Shown here piece after piece: positions 24,317-32,428 of a stretch of DNA of 64,000 bases. The stretch is taken from the NCBI GenBank assembly GCA_003298465.1, contig QNGA01000001.1, positions 1,054,001-1,118,000 on the forward strand, read 5' to 3'. A model generated the notes under the pieces. It saw nothing but the letters and a program-made list of their open reading frames with translations, made no database searches and was not told where the DNA came from. The number at the start of each line of letters is the position of its first letter. Position 1 is the first letter of the stretch. The translations under genes were made by a program, and so were the position numbers. This DNA is from a halophilic archaeon (GTDB lineage: Archaea > Halobacteriota > Halobacteria > Halobacteriales > Haladaptataceae).

Positions 24317-25667
24317 GGCCCTCTCCCCGAATCTGCGCGCAGTGGTCGACGACCTTCTGCTCTATCGCGTCGCCGGTGAGCTGGCTCATGAACGTCAGGC
24401 TCTGGATGTGGTCGTCCACGCCGAGCGTCGCGGGGCTTCCGGCCTCCTCGTCGACGTCCGTCACGTCGGCGATGCCGTCGACGAAGGTGAGCAGGTCGTC
24501 CGCGACCGACTCCCCTATCCAGTCGATGTCCTCGTAGTAGGAGATGGTGTGGACGGCCTCCTCGGCGCCGAACTCCTCGACGAGGAACTCCAGCCACTCC
24601 ATCACGACGAGGTCGACGAGATAGCCGGAGGGGAGCCGTTCGAGGTAGGGTTTGTTCGTCCCCCGGCGCATCCGCATCGTCGTCTCCGCCGCTCGCGTCT
24701 CGCCGGTCTGTTCGGGGCCCTCGAACTCGAACTCTCCGTCGTCCTCGGGGGCCGTCTCGGCCGGAACGTCGGTGCTCGCCGGTTCGGGCTCCGGGGTCGG
24801 CTCCGGTTCGGACTCCGGGGCCGGTTCCGGTTCGGCGGCCGCCTCCGGGCCACCGTCGTCCCCCTCCGCCCAGTCGGCCTCCCCGGACTCGTACTCCTCT
24901 TTGAGTTCCTGGAACGTCGACCCGCCAGCCTGCCCCGTTTCGTCGTCGCCGTCGTTCGTGTCCTCGAAGTCCATGTCGTCGTCCTCCGCTTCGAAATCGT
25001 CCATCGCGTCCGCTTCCTCGATGTCGTCGAAGTCGTCGTCGAAGAAGCTCTCCGCTTCCGCGTCCGCGACGTCCTCGTCGAGGTCCTCATCGGCCTGTTC
25101 CTCTTCCTCGTCGTCGAAGAGGCCGAAGTCGCCCCCGCCACCCGCCGCGCCGCCGTCGAACGCGTCGCCGCCCATGCCGCCGTTCGGCACGTCGTCGACG
25201 AAGGGGTTGACGCCCCGGGTCACCATCTCGTAGATCTCCAGTAGCTTGCGGACGTTCTCCTCGACGTCGTCGACCTTCTCGCTGATCTGTTCGTTCTCGC
25301 TGCGGACCGTGCTCATCGACGATGAGATGTCGCCGACCTCGTTTTCCAGTTCCTCGACGCGGTTCTCTAGCTCCTGGGTCGCCGCAGCACCACCGCCGCC
25401 CATGTCGCCGAATCCGCCGTCGTCCCCTCCCCAGTCGTCCATCCCGTCGTCCATTCCGTCGTCGGCCACGTCGCCGAACCCGCCGTCCATGTCGCCGCCG
25501 GCGTCGTCGCCGAACAGGTCGTCGCCACCGCCCGCGTCGACCGACCCGGAGTCGCCGTCCGACTCCTCCTCCTCTTCCATGAAGTCCATGATTCCCATCG
25601 CGCCCATCGCCGTCGCGCTGGACGCGAGAACCGGGACGATAGTAGGGTCGAGATTTATAAGTTTCAT
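24300..25667 (-). CDS. arlCE: Fused archaellum switch protein ArlCE (FlaC-FlaE)
   Basis: A 455-residue cytosolic ring protein that receives the CheY/CheF signal. Residues ~1-30 are hydrophobic (INLDPTIVPVLASSATAMGA). Then comes an acidic Gly-rich tract, a coiled coil (QELENRVEELENEVGD, ~105-160) ending with the FlaC mark MVTRGVNPFVDD, a very acidic linker with a Pro/Glu repeat, and the FlaD/E domain (KPYLERLPSGYLVDLVVMEW, ~340-450). It is the first gene of the arl operon in this window; archaellin genes are not found here. Start ATG 25667 has a TATA-like ATTAATCTT about 27 bases upstream. Confidence 0.93.
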   Translation of the reverse strand: MKLINLDPTIVPVLASSATAMGAMGIMDFMEEEEESDGDSGSVDAGGGDDLFGDDAGGDMDGGFGDVADDGMDDGMDDWGGDDGGFGDMGGGGAAATQELENRVEELENEVGDISSSMSTVRSENEQISEKVDDVEENVRKLLEIYEMVTRGVNPFVDDVPNGGMGGDAFDGGAAGGGGDFGLFDDEEEEQADEDLDEDVADAEAESFFDDDFDDIEEADAMDDFEAEDDDMDFEDTNDGDDETGQAGGSTFQELKEEYESGEADWAEGDDGGPEAAAEPEPAPESEPEPTPEPEPASTDVPAETAPEDDGEFEFEGPEQTGETRAAETTMRMRRGTNKPYLERLPSGYLVDLVVMEWLEFLVEEFGAEEAVHTISYYEDIDWIGESVADDLLTFVDGIADVTDVDEEAGSPATLGVDDHIQSLTFMSQLTGDAIEQKVVDHCAQIRGEGHGLQR

Positions 25668-25693
25668 TACCGACAACAGCGAACTTTCACTAC

Positions 25694-25702
25694 ATTAATC
25701 TT
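25694..25702 (-). promoter_or_regulatory. TATA-like element of the arl operon
   Basis: Minus strand AAGATTAAT, ending about 27 bases before the arlCE ATG, fits a leaderless start. The surrounding 25668-25735 stretch is AT-rich against its neighbours and contains the only promoter-like sequence between the taxis and arl genes. Confidence 0.5.
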
Positions 25703-25820
25703 CTGTATGAGTTATCACAGATGATACTATCCGCCGAGGGTCGACGGAGATGATGACCGAAGATACGTCGCCCACGGCGCCTGAGGGGTCGATTCTTTCC
25801 CTGGCCGCCGCTCCGGAGTA

Positions 25821-26345
25821 CTAGTCCAGTTTCCTATATATCCGGAGCCGTTTGTCCACCGGTTCGTAGTCCGATTTCAGCTCCTCCGGCAGCGTCTCGG
25901 TCTTGCCGATGACGAGGTACCCGCCGACTCGCAGCGATCGGGTGATGGTCCGGAGCATCGGAAGCTTGTGCTCGGCGTTGATGTAGATGAAGAGGTTGCG
26001 ACAGGCGACGAGATCGACGTCGGCTTTCGGCTCGTCGTTTATCAGGTCGTGGCGTTCGAACCGGACGAGTTCCTGGACGCGGTCGGCGACCGCGAATCGG
26101 TCGTCGTCGCGGTCGACGAATCGACCGTACCGTGTCAGCGGCGAGAGTTGCTCCGCGATGTCGGTCGTTCGGGTCGTGCGGTAGACGCCGCGTCGCGCCG
26201 CCTCGAGTATCTCGCCGTCGATGTCGGTGGCGACCACCTCGACGTCCGCCGGGTCGAGGCCTTCGTCGAGCGCGAGCAGCGAGTTGTTCAGCTCCGTGAT
26301 GTTCTCCTCGCTCTCGCGGATGAAATCTTGTATGTAGTCGTCCAT
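25821..26345 (-). pseudogene. In-frame fusion of cheA N-terminus with cheR C-terminus (both truncated)
   Basis: The 174-residue product begins MDDYIQDFIRESEENITELN and SLLALDE, the start of the CheA Hpt domain, and from about residue 29 (DPADVEVVATDIDGEILEAA) it is CheR, continuing with LVACRNLFIYINAE and ending RIYRKLD. Missing are the rest of CheA (phosphorylated His of Hpt, dimerisation, ATPase and CheW-like domains) and the N-terminal domain of CheR with its SAM motif I. It can neither phosphorylate CheY nor methylate receptors. The junction is near 26262-26272, where CTCGAC occurs twice 12 bases apart. It starts 6 bases after the cheB stop, the normal cheA position. A real deletion of two to three kb or an assembly collapse would both explain it. 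Confidence 0.85.
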
Positions 26346-26351
26346 TGGACA

Positions 26352-27395
26352 TCACGTCGGTTCTCGAACCGTCGAAAGTATTCCGCGCGGCACCTGTCCG
26401 GCCGGCAACACGTCGTCCACGCATCCGGTCTCGATGGCGCGAGCGGGGATGCCGAACACGGAGGACGTCTCCTCGTCCTGCGCCAGGGTCGCTCCGCCGG
26501 CGGCCTTGATGGCCTCGATGCCCGCCGCACCGTCGGTTCCCATACCGGTGAGGACGACGCCGGTCAGCGCGTCGGAGACGGTTTCGGCCGCCGTCTCCAT
26601 CGTCACGTCGATGGCGGGGCGGACGCCGTGGCGCTCGGGTCCCTGGTCGAGTTTCACCCGGAGTCGGCCGTCCGAGTAGTTCGACACCGCCATGTGGTAG
26701 TCGCCCTTCGCGACGAGCGCCTCGCCGCCGCCGATGCGGTCGCCGTCCTCCGCCTCGCGAACGTCGTAGTCGCTGCGACTGTCGAGCCGTTTGGCGAACC
26801 GGCTCGTGAAGCTGTCCGGCATGTGTTGAACCACCAGCACCCGGAGGTCCGCCGCCAGGGGGAGCCCCGAGAGGACGTCCTCGACGACGCTCGGACCGCC
26901 CGTCGACGCTCCGACGACGACGGTACCGTTCTCGGCGAACGCCGTCTCGTCCGCGACGTCGGGCGACTGCGGTTCGGGCGAGGACTCGCCGACCGTCGAG
27001 AGGTCCGCTCGCTCGACCGACTCCACCTTCCGGACCAGGTCGTCCTTGATGGCGGAGATGCCGGTCGAAACCTCCCCGCCGGGTTTGGCGAGCACGTCGA
27101 CCGCTCCCTCGTCGAGCGCCTCGAACGTCGCCTCCGCCCCGTTCTCGGTGTGCGCGGACAGCATCAGGATGGGCGTCGGCGTCGTCGCCATGATCTCCTC
27201 GACCGCCTCGATACCGTTCATGTTCGGCATCTCGACGTCCATCGTGACCACGTCCGGGTCGCACTCGGCCACGACCGACACCGCCTCCCGTCCGTCGGTC
27301 GCCTCGCCGACGACCTCGATACCCCCGGATTCGAGGATGTCGGTGATGACGGTCCGCATGAAATGCGAGTCGTCGACGACGACTGCTCGCGTCAT
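26352..27395 (-). CDS. cheB: Protein-glutamate methylesterase/glutamine deamidase CheB
   Basis: A 347-residue two-domain taxis enzyme. Receiver domain 1-120 with Asp8-Asp9, phosphorylated Asp53 (VTMDVEMPN) and Lys104. After a Pro/Ser linker the methylesterase domain starts near 157 with catalytic Ser164 (VVGASTGGPS), His191 (VVQHMPDS) and Asp288 (GMGTDGAAG). It removes methyl groups from transducers. It overlaps cheY by four bases and precedes the broken cheA. All catalytic residues are intact, although the kinase that should activate it is missing from this locus. Confidence 0.96.
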   Translation of the reverse strand: MTRAVVVDDSHFMRTVITDILESGGIEVVGEATDGREAVSVVAECDPDVVTMDVEMPNMNGIEAVEEIMATTPTPILMLSAHTENGAEATFEALDEGAVDVLAKPGGEVSTGISAIKDDLVRKVESVERADLSTVGESSPEPQSPDVADETAFAENGTVVVGASTGGPSVVEDVLSGLPLAADLRVLVVQHMPDSFTSRFAKRLDSRSDYDVREAEDGDRIGGGEALVAKGDYHMAVSNYSDGRLRVKLDQGPERHGVRPAIDVTMETAAETVSDALTGVVLTGMGTDGAAGIEAIKAAGGATLAQDEETSSVFGIPARAIETGCVDDVLPAGQVPRGILSTVREPT

Positions 27396-27754
27396 GCTGA
27401 GACGACGTCGTCGATGGCTTCCATCACGCTGGGTTTCTGGAACGGCTTCGTGATGTAGCCGTCAGCGCCGGCCTTCACCGCCTTCTTCATCTTCTCCTCC
27501 TGTCCGATACTCGTACACATGATGACGTGCGAACCCGCGTCGAACTCCTTGATCTCCGCCGTCGCCTCGATGCCGTCGCGGATGGGCATCACGATGTCCA
27601 TCATCACGAGGTCGGGGTTCGATTCCTTGTATATCTCGACGGCCTCGACGCCGTTCTCGGCCTCGCCGACGATGTCGAACTTGCCTTCGAGAATCTCCCG
27701 CAGTAGATTTCGCATAAATTCCGAGTCGTCGACAATTAGCACGTCATTCGCCAT
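27392..27754 (-). CDS. cheY: Chemotaxis response regulator CheY
   Basis: A 120-residue single receiver domain with Asp9-Asp10, the phosphorylation site Asp53 (VMMDIVMPIRDG), Thr81 and Lys103 (GYITKPF). It binds CheF and ArlCE after phosphorylation to switch rotation. ATG at 27754; an AT-rich element ATTTATTTAA about 35 bases upstream (27788-27797) is a likely promoter. Cotranscribed with cheB (ATGA overlap). Confidence 0.96.
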   Translation of the reverse strand: MANDVLIVDDSEFMRNLLREILEGKFDIVGEAENGVEAVEIYKESNPDLVMMDIVMPIRDGIEATAEIKEFDAGSHVIMCTSIGQEEKMKKAVKAGADGYITKPFQKPSVMEAIDDVVSA

Positions 27755-27787
27755 TCATTTTTCACCAGCGAGTGGTTTGAAAGGGTG

Positions 27788-27797
27788 TTAAATAAAT
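27788..27797 (-). promoter_or_regulatory. TATA-like element of the cheY-cheB unit
   Basis: Minus strand ATTTATTTAA in a 92-base gap between cheW and cheY, about 34 bases before the cheY ATG. Confidence 0.5.
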
Positions 27798-27846
27798 GCT
27801 ACCCTCGAATTATCACACCTGATGACTCGACCGAAGAGTGGGGGGT

Positions 27847-28335
27847 TCAGTTCAGACTATTTATCATCCGGTCGACGTCGACCCAGACGACCAGGTCGAG
27901 ACCGTCGCCGTTCGGTTTCCGAATGATGCCCCGGGCCACCTTCTCGCGGATGCCCCGCGTGTCGAGGTTCTCCAGGTCGTCGCTGTCGTCGACCTGGTCG
28001 GGCGCGTACGACACCACGTCGAGCACCTCGTCGACGCGGATGCCGATTCGCTGCTTGTCGTCCGGCCGGTCGAGCACGAGCACGCTGTCGCCGCCGTCGT
28101 CCGCCGAGACGCTCAGGAACTCCTTGGGGTCGATGATGGCCGTCGTCTCGCCGCGCAAGTCCATCACGCCCTCGATGGAGTCCGGCGTGCGCGGGATGCG
28201 AGTCACCTTCTTCACTTCGACGATGCTGTCGACCTGGTCGATGTCGATGGCGCAGACGTCCTCGCCCAACCTGAACTCCACGACCTGCGCCTCCGCGCCG
28301 GCCCCTCCTTCGGACGGCGACTGCTGTACACTCAT
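27847..28335 (-). CDS. cheW: Chemotaxis coupling protein CheW
   Basis: A 162-residue CheW-domain protein. VVEFRLGEDVCAIDIDQVDS begins the domain near residue 18, followed by VKKVTRIPRTPDSIEGVMDLRG with the conserved RG that contacts receptor and kinase, and LDLVVWVDVDRMI at the end. It joins transducers to CheA. Start MSVQQSP at 28335 was chosen over an upstream frame. Its kinase partner is only a remnant in this window. Confidence 0.94.
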   Translation of the reverse strand: MSVQQSPSEGGAGAEAQVVEFRLGEDVCAIDIDQVDSIVEVKKVTRIPRTPDSIEGVMDLRGETTAIIDPKEFLSVSADDGGDSVLVLDRPDDKQRIGIRVDEVLDVVSYAPDQVDDSDDLENLDTRGIREKVARGIIRKPNGDGLDLVVWVDVDRMINSLN

Positions 28336-28418
28336 GGTCAGTCGTCGTACCAATCGAACTCCTGAACGTAAAACCCACGCCCGCCTATCAGTTCGGATAA
28401 TCCGACCGGAACCGTCGC

Positions 28419-29099
28419 CTATCGGTTACGTCGCCTGGAGGCCCCCTCGGGCGGGAAGACGATGCCGTTGGCGTCGCCGAGCGCGTCGAACAGGTCGGCG
28501 ATGCTGTCGTCCGGCGAGAGGTCGTGGGCGTCGAGGACGCCGCGCAGGCAGTTCGGCGAGTAGCGGACCCGGAGGTTCGACTCCATCAGGAGGATGCCGA
28601 GCACGTCCTCGACGGGCGTGTTGCGGTCGACCTGCTGGGCGTACCACATCAGCAGGCCGTCGAAGACGGTGCCCACGTCGTCGGAGAACATCTGCTGGTG
28701 ACTGACGTGGTCCTCGGCCTTCGCGGCGATGTGGAAGCCGTACCGCGACCCCACGCTCGAGAGGTCGTCCTCGAGCCAGTTGCGCACGTCGCTGGCGTCG
28801 ATGCTCCGGTCGTCGGCGGCCGCGGGCTGGCCGGTGGTTCCGTCGGCGGCCGGTTCGCCGCCCGCGTTCGGCGACGACTCCGTGGTCGAATCGGTGTCTG
28901 CTTCCGTCCGGCTGCCGCGGTCACCCGGTAGTTCGGCCACGTTGTCGGGCACCGACGGCTCGTCGCCGGCACCGATGACGTACCGGTCGTCGTCGAGGGA
29001 GACGACGCTCTCGCTCGCCTCGATGTCGAGTTCGTCGGGCGAGAGCACCTTCCCCGCGTCGGCGTCTCCCGTCTCGGAGTCGTCCCGTGCCGGAGGCAT
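28419..29099 (-). CDS. Taxis-linked haloarchaeal protein of unknown function (DUF7500-like)
   Basis: A 226-residue acidic protein. The N-terminus has KVLSPDELDIEASESVVSLD and DDRYVIG; a Ser/Thr/Asp-rich linker covers ~55-95; the C-terminal ~130 residues are folded (VRNWLEDDLSSVGSRYGFHI, HVSHQQMFSDDVGTVFDGLL, EDVLGILLMESNLRVRYSP). Similar proteins sit upstream of cheW in other haloarchaea, which I associate with DUF7500 from memory. The ELD(I)E-type start motif recurs in that family. A role in taxis is inferred from position only. Minus-strand TTTTATGTC ~30 bases upstream may be its TATA box. Confidence 0.7.
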   Translation of the reverse strand: MPPARDDSETGDADAGKVLSPDELDIEASESVVSLDDDRYVIGAGDEPSVPDNVAELPGDRGSRTEADTDSTTESSPNAGGEPAADGTTGQPAAADDRSIDASDVRNWLEDDLSSVGSRYGFHIAAKAEDHVSHQQMFSDDVGTVFDGLLMWYAQQVDRNTPVEDVLGILLMESNLRVRYSPNCLRGVLDAHDLSPDDSIADLFDALGDANGIVFPPEGASRRRNR

Positions 29100-29209
29100 G
29101 CCGCAACGTTACAACCGGAAACGACATAAAATCTCGGGGATATATCTCTGGTTTCGACGATTGTCGTAGCAAGGATTTATTATCGTCGAACGGCGTCCTT
29201 CGGTTACCG

Positions 29210-29485
29210 ATGAACGCACGCCACGCCGACGCTCGTCCGGCCGAATCTCCCCGGACGGAGTCCAGTTCGAACGAATCAGCCCGCCTCGAAGGGATGCCGG
29301 ACGACATCGGCTCGCCGCGCGCGAAACTGGTGTACCTCTATCTCGCCACGACGCGTGGGGCGACCGTCGACGAACTCCAGTCGGGTCTCGACCTGCCGAA
29401 GATAACGCTGTTCACGATCGTTCGTACGCTCCGCGAGCGCGAACTCGTCGAGAAGAACGGCTCCACGTTCTCTATCACCGGATAG
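29210..29485 (+). CDS. Winged-helix transcriptional regulator next to the taxis genes
   Basis: A 91-residue protein. The first ~35 residues are disordered; then a winged helix: SPRAKLVYLYLATTRGATVD, ELQSGLDLPKITLFTIVRTL and RERELVEKNGSTFSI, close to TrmB/MarR-type domains. It is divergent from the taxis cluster (110-base gap) and could regulate it. TATA-like ATTTATTA (about 29175-29182) is 28 bases before the ATG, supporting this start. Confidence 0.8.
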   Translation: MNARHADARPAESPRTESSSNESARLEGMPDDIGSPRAKLVYLYLATTRGATVDELQSGLDLPKITLFTIVRTLRERELVEKNGSTFSITG

Positions 29486-29515
29486 CGTTCCTGCGGGAAC
29501 GTCGCCGCTCGGGCC

Positions 29516-29635
29516 TTAGTCGTCCTCACGCTCGCCGTCTGGAGGGCAGAGCTGGTCCGGCGTTCGGTCGTATCGCGGCGTCGTCACGAAGTTCTCGATG
29601 CGCTCGCGTTCCTCGTCCGAGAGCCAACAACTCAT
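29516..29635 (-). CDS. Small 39-residue protein
   Basis: MSCWLSDEERERIENF continues to TTPRYDRTPDQLCPPDGE and ends EREDD. The regular helix-forming first half, a conserved-looking TPRYxRTPDQL segment, and strong third-position GC bias support coding. I do not recognise the family. Two cysteines (residues 3 and 30) could pair. Confidence 0.5.
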   Translation of the reverse strand: MSCWLSDEERERIENFVTTPRYDRTPDQLCPPDGEREDD

Positions 29636-29841
29636 AGCAATCTGGAACCAGTCCGAAGCGAAAAACCCAGCGGCCACCTGTCAACCCCTCGGAGCACTGC
29701 ACCGCGTCGTCGGCGTCGCTCGCCGACGGTCGACGGCCCCTCCGAATCGGTTGTGAACGCGTACCAACGGCGCGCTTCCCGGCACTTTCACTTTCACTCC
29801 GCCCGGCTCACCTATAACAGGCCACCAGACAACCATCGGAC

Positions 29842-30036
29842 ATGAACGCCAGAACGATGGTCACCGAGTCCGGTGAGCGCTCGTCGAACGAAACGGGACT
29901 GACCACCGAACAGAAGGTGGCGGACGTCTCGGAGATGGCGGCCAGCGAGGTCGCGGCGTACCTCCGGTCGTCCGACGGCGGCGAGGTGTACTTCGAGCGG
30001 AAGGGCGGTCGGACCTTCGTCGTCGCCGAAGAGTAG
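29842..30036 (+). CDS. Small 64-residue protein
   Basis: MNARTMVTESGERSSNETGL is followed by TEQKVADVSEMAASEVAAYL and GEVYFERKGGRTFVVAEE, so a helix and a beta hairpin. CCTATAAC about 24 bases upstream fits a leaderless promoter. Function unknown. It is followed closely by another small gene. Confidence 0.55.
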   Translation: MNARTMVTESGERSSNETGLTTEQKVADVSEMAASEVAAYLRSSDGGEVYFERKGGRTFVVAEE

Positions 30037-30063
30037 TTCCGGGTGGGGTCCGAACGACCACTC

Positions 30064-30360
30064 GTGACGACGTACGTCTCCCGCCCCGTGCGGGCGCTCC
30101 GCGACCGCCCCACGCCCGGCGAGTCCGCGACGCTCGTCCTCCGCCTCGGCGACGCCGACCCCGACGCGGTCCGGGACGCGGTCGAGGAACGCGGCGGCGA
30201 GGTCGACGCGGAACTCGCGTTCGACGCGCTCCGCGTCGTCGTGCCGGAGGAGGCGGTGGCCGACGTCTGCGAACTGGACGGCCTCGACGCCGTCGAGACC
30301 GACGCCACCCTCGACGCCGGGGACGCCGGCGAGGACGTGGAGCCGCCCGAGGAGCGCTAG
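30064..30360 (+). CDS. Small protein of unknown function, ferredoxin-like fold possible
   Basis: About 98 residues from the GTG at 30064 (MTTYVSRPVRALRDRPTPGE); a GTG at 30043 would add seven residues. Segments TLVLRLGDADPDAVRDAVEE, LAFDALRVVVPEEAVADVCE and LDGLDAVETDATLD alternate strands and helices and resemble the propeptide (I9) domain of subtilases in pattern; no protease is adjacent, so this is only a shape comparison. The stop overlaps the stop of the YbjQ gene on the other strand. Confidence 0.6.
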   Translation: MTTYVSRPVRALRDRPTPGESATLVLRLGDADPDAVRDAVEERGGEVDAELAFDALRVVVPEEAVADVCELDGLDAVETDATLDAGDAGEDVEPPEER

Positions 30361-30707
30361 TCCAGCCTCACCGCGGTACCGACGACCTTGACGTTCATCA
30401 TGCCGCCCTGGCCGCCGAGCGCCTCGTCCGCCACGTCGACGGCGACGACGGCGTCCGCGCCGAGTTCCGTCGCCTCCTCCAGCAGTTCGTCGAGCGCGGT
30501 CTGCTGACTGTCCGCCAGCGTCTTCTCCCACGAACCGGAGCGTCCGCCGACGATGTCCCGCAGGCCGCCCGCGATGTCCTTGCCGATGTTGCGCCCCGGC
30601 GTCACGTCCGCGACGACGATGCCGAGGTGTTCGGCGACCTCCCGTCCGGGAACCGCGTGGCTGGTCGTGAGCAGTACGTCCTCGTCAGAGTAGCTGAACG
30701 TTGCCAT
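30357..30707 (-). CDS. YbjQ family (UPF0145) protein
   Basis: A 116-residue protein. LLTTSHAVPGREVAEHLGIV, DVTPGRNIGKDIAGGLRDIV and ELGADAVVAVDVADEAL are the three conserved stretches of the YbjQ / heavy-metal-binding domain family, which forms pentamers. Function uncertain. Start codon at 30707; stop overlaps the convergent gene by four bases. Confidence 0.93.
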   Translation of the reverse strand: MATFSYSDEDVLLTTSHAVPGREVAEHLGIVVADVTPGRNIGKDIAGGLRDIVGGRSGSWEKTLADSQQTALDELLEEATELGADAVVAVDVADEALGGQGGMMNVKVVGTAVRLD

Positions 30708-30779
30708 GTCTTCCCGTTCTCGTACCGGGGTTATAACTGTCAGGATTGGAACCAGAGGCGTGCATCCCGGTGGCGAACA

Positions 30780-31007
30780 CTACCCCGTCAGTTCGGCGAG
30801 CGAGAGCAGGACGCTGGGCGCGACCAATAGAATCAGTCCGGCCACGACGAGGACGGCGGGCACGACCAGCAGTCCTACGTCGGTGAACAGCCACAGACCC
30901 AGACCCGCCGCCACGATGAGCAGGCCCACGAGTCGCAGTAACCACACGAACGCGCCTTCTAACTCCGAGTCCGCGACGACCTCTACAGCTTCGAGCGCTT
31001 CGTCCAT
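30780..31007 (-). CDS. Small membrane protein
   Basis: 75 residues. MDEALEAVEVVADSELEGAF is a cytosolic helix, then two or three hydrophobic segments (WLLRLVGLLIVAAGLGLWLF and LLVVPAVLVVAGLILLVAPS). Common type in haloarchaea; function unknown. About 70 bases upstream of ybjQ on the same strand. Confidence 0.7.
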   Translation of the reverse strand: MDEALEAVEVVADSELEGAFVWLLRLVGLLIVAAGLGLWLFTDVGLLVVPAVLVVAGLILLVAPSVLLSLAELTG

Positions 31008-31293
31008 GGTCGGGCGGAGATAGACTCTCTTCCGACTTATGATTGGTGACTGTCAGATACCGGTCGTCGGGGCGTCATCGGGTCATGACATCGAGACAGG
31101 TCGATACACTGTGGTCGCTGTGTGGGCAAGAGAAGCGGTGACTTTCGCCGACTTCCACCGCTGGCCCTACGTGAAAGACGGACGGCGAAAAATACCCGAG
31201 TAGCGTACTGCAGGGGAGTACCGCATCGAGGCAGGGGTATTCTTCGCACTCCGATGTGGTGAAAATTCGATAGAGACGGAGAGAATCGTACTA
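31008..31293. other. Intergenic, 286 bases
   Basis: No gene, repeat or RNA that I can support. AT content rises toward the right, into the lower-GC isochorismatase gene. Confidence 0.4.
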
Positions 31294-31854
31294 TTAGGTC
31301 GTTGTAGACTCGATCTCCTCTGTCGTTGGAGTTGCCGCAAATTCACCACGTAGGTTCACTAACGCGACCTCGTGGACTCTCTCTGCGCTATACTCCTCTC
31401 CGTCAATTCCTCGTTGTCGAAACGCGGCAGTAGCATCGGTTACGACAATAGGGGAGAATCCAAGATTCTCGGCCATCCGTGTCGTCGTCGATACACAATG
31501 GTTCGTAGTAAGTCCCGTGATTACTACTGACTCGATGTCTTTCTCGTGAAGATAGGCTTCCAAGTCTGTCCCGATGAACGCGCTGTTTACTTCCTTCTGA
31601 ACGACCTTTTCACCGGGCTTTGGTGCAGTTTCCGGTTTGAACTCGTTGCCCGGCTGATCTGGACGAAGTGGTGACTCGTCTTCCCGGGACATATGCTGAA
31701 CGTGGATTATCGGTCGTCCCGTCTCACGCCAGCTGTTGAGCAACCGTCTAATTCGACTTTCCGCCTCCGGATTGTTGCGGTCACCCCAAACGGGGTCGTC
31801 AAACCCTTGCTGTACATCGATCACCAACAGGCCGGTGTCTCTCGAAATTTCCAT
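31294..31854 (-). CDS. Isochorismatase-family cysteine hydrolase
   Basis: A 186-residue alpha/beta enzyme. The catalytic triad is visible: Asp in LLVIDVQQGFDD (~12), Lys in VQKEVNSAF (~90), and Cys in GLTTNHCVSTTTR (~121). Typical of nicotinamidase-like amidohydrolases (YcaC/RutB/PncA relatives). The start MEISRDTG is favoured over an upstream extension. Codon use is clearly less GC-rich than the flanking genes, suggesting recent acquisition; it lies beside the tRNA-associated repeats. Confidence 0.9.
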   Translation of the reverse strand: MEISRDTGLLVIDVQQGFDDPVWGDRNNPEAESRIRRLLNSWRETGRPIIHVQHMSREDESPLRPDQPGNEFKPETAPKPGEKVVQKEVNSAFIGTDLEAYLHEKDIESVVITGLTTNHCVSTTTRMAENLGFSPIVVTDATAAFRQRGIDGEEYSAERVHEVALVNLRGEFAATPTTEEIESTTT

Positions 31855-32254
31855 GTGGTCCTCTCCGTCAGTTGAGTTGCCTAAATTGTTTCTGGCTGAT
31901 TGAATAACGATTATGGTTACGTCCTGCCATTTCACACGCCTCGTCTAACTCCTGCGTTCGTCACACGTCCAAAATAGACGCGGCGAGTCGTAGGACTCAA
32001 CGAGGTAGGTCGGGAATCGTTCTTTCCCCCTCGATGCGCTATTCCGCTCTTTCGAAAGCCTTCCTGTACCGACCGATACGCTACCTTCGGAAAAGGGCTC
32101 ACAGCATCGAGGTCGTTGTTCTTCCTATTTCTGAAAGGGAACCACTCTCGGTGGTAGGTCAACTACTTCGAGATGAAGCCGACCACCCAATCCCGGACTC
32201 TCAACCAACAACGCCGCAGAAAACACGCAGTTTAGAACCGTACGTGACTAGTAT
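31855..32254. other. Low-GC intergenic region without a recognised gene
   Basis: About 400 bases between the isochorismatase gene and the first tRNA-end repeat. The open frames here (for example 31932-32162 minus) show no motif. It may be what is left of an integrated element. Confidence 0.4.
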
Positions 32255-32275
32255 GGGTCGGGGCGGATTCGAACT
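32255..32275. repeat. Copy 1 of the tRNA-Val 3' end
   Basis: TGGGTCGGGGCGGATTCGAA plus C, identical over 21 bases to the 3' end (T arm and acceptor, with discriminator) of the tRNA-Val gene at 32534. Copies 1, 2 and the tRNA are spaced 152 and 127 bases apart. Confidence 0.85.
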
Positions 32276-32325
32276 ACGCGAAACTCGTTCGCTGTCGCTC
32301 ACTCGTTTCTCTCGTTCGAACCGCC
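32263..32325. repeat. Long inverted repeat 1 downstream of tRNA-Val
   Basis: Arm GGCGGATTCGAAC (32263-32275) pairs with GTTCGAACCGCC (32314-32325) with one bulged base. The loop is rich in CTCGTT/CGCTCACTCG short repeats. Confidence 0.7.
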
Positions 32326-32406
32326 CGCTCCGTACGACATCGCGACTCACGCGGGAGCGAACACACGCTACGCGGTGCTCGCGGAGTGGTTCGTCGCAGA
32401 ACGTAG

Positions 32407-32428
32407 TGGGTCGGGGCGGATTCGAACC
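32407..32428. repeat. Copy 2 of the tRNA-Val 3' end
   Basis: 22 bases identical to the tRNA 3' end including one more C (GAACC). It is preceded by TTCGTCGCAG, which also precedes the tRNA copy, so the repeated unit is longer than the tRNA end. Confidence 0.85.

Noticed and set aside
24780..25110. Acidic and Pro/Glu repeats in arlCE considered as an error or insertion
   Set aside because: Acidic linkers between FlaC and FlaE domains are normal in haloarchaeal ArlCE proteins; the frame stays open and both domains are intact.
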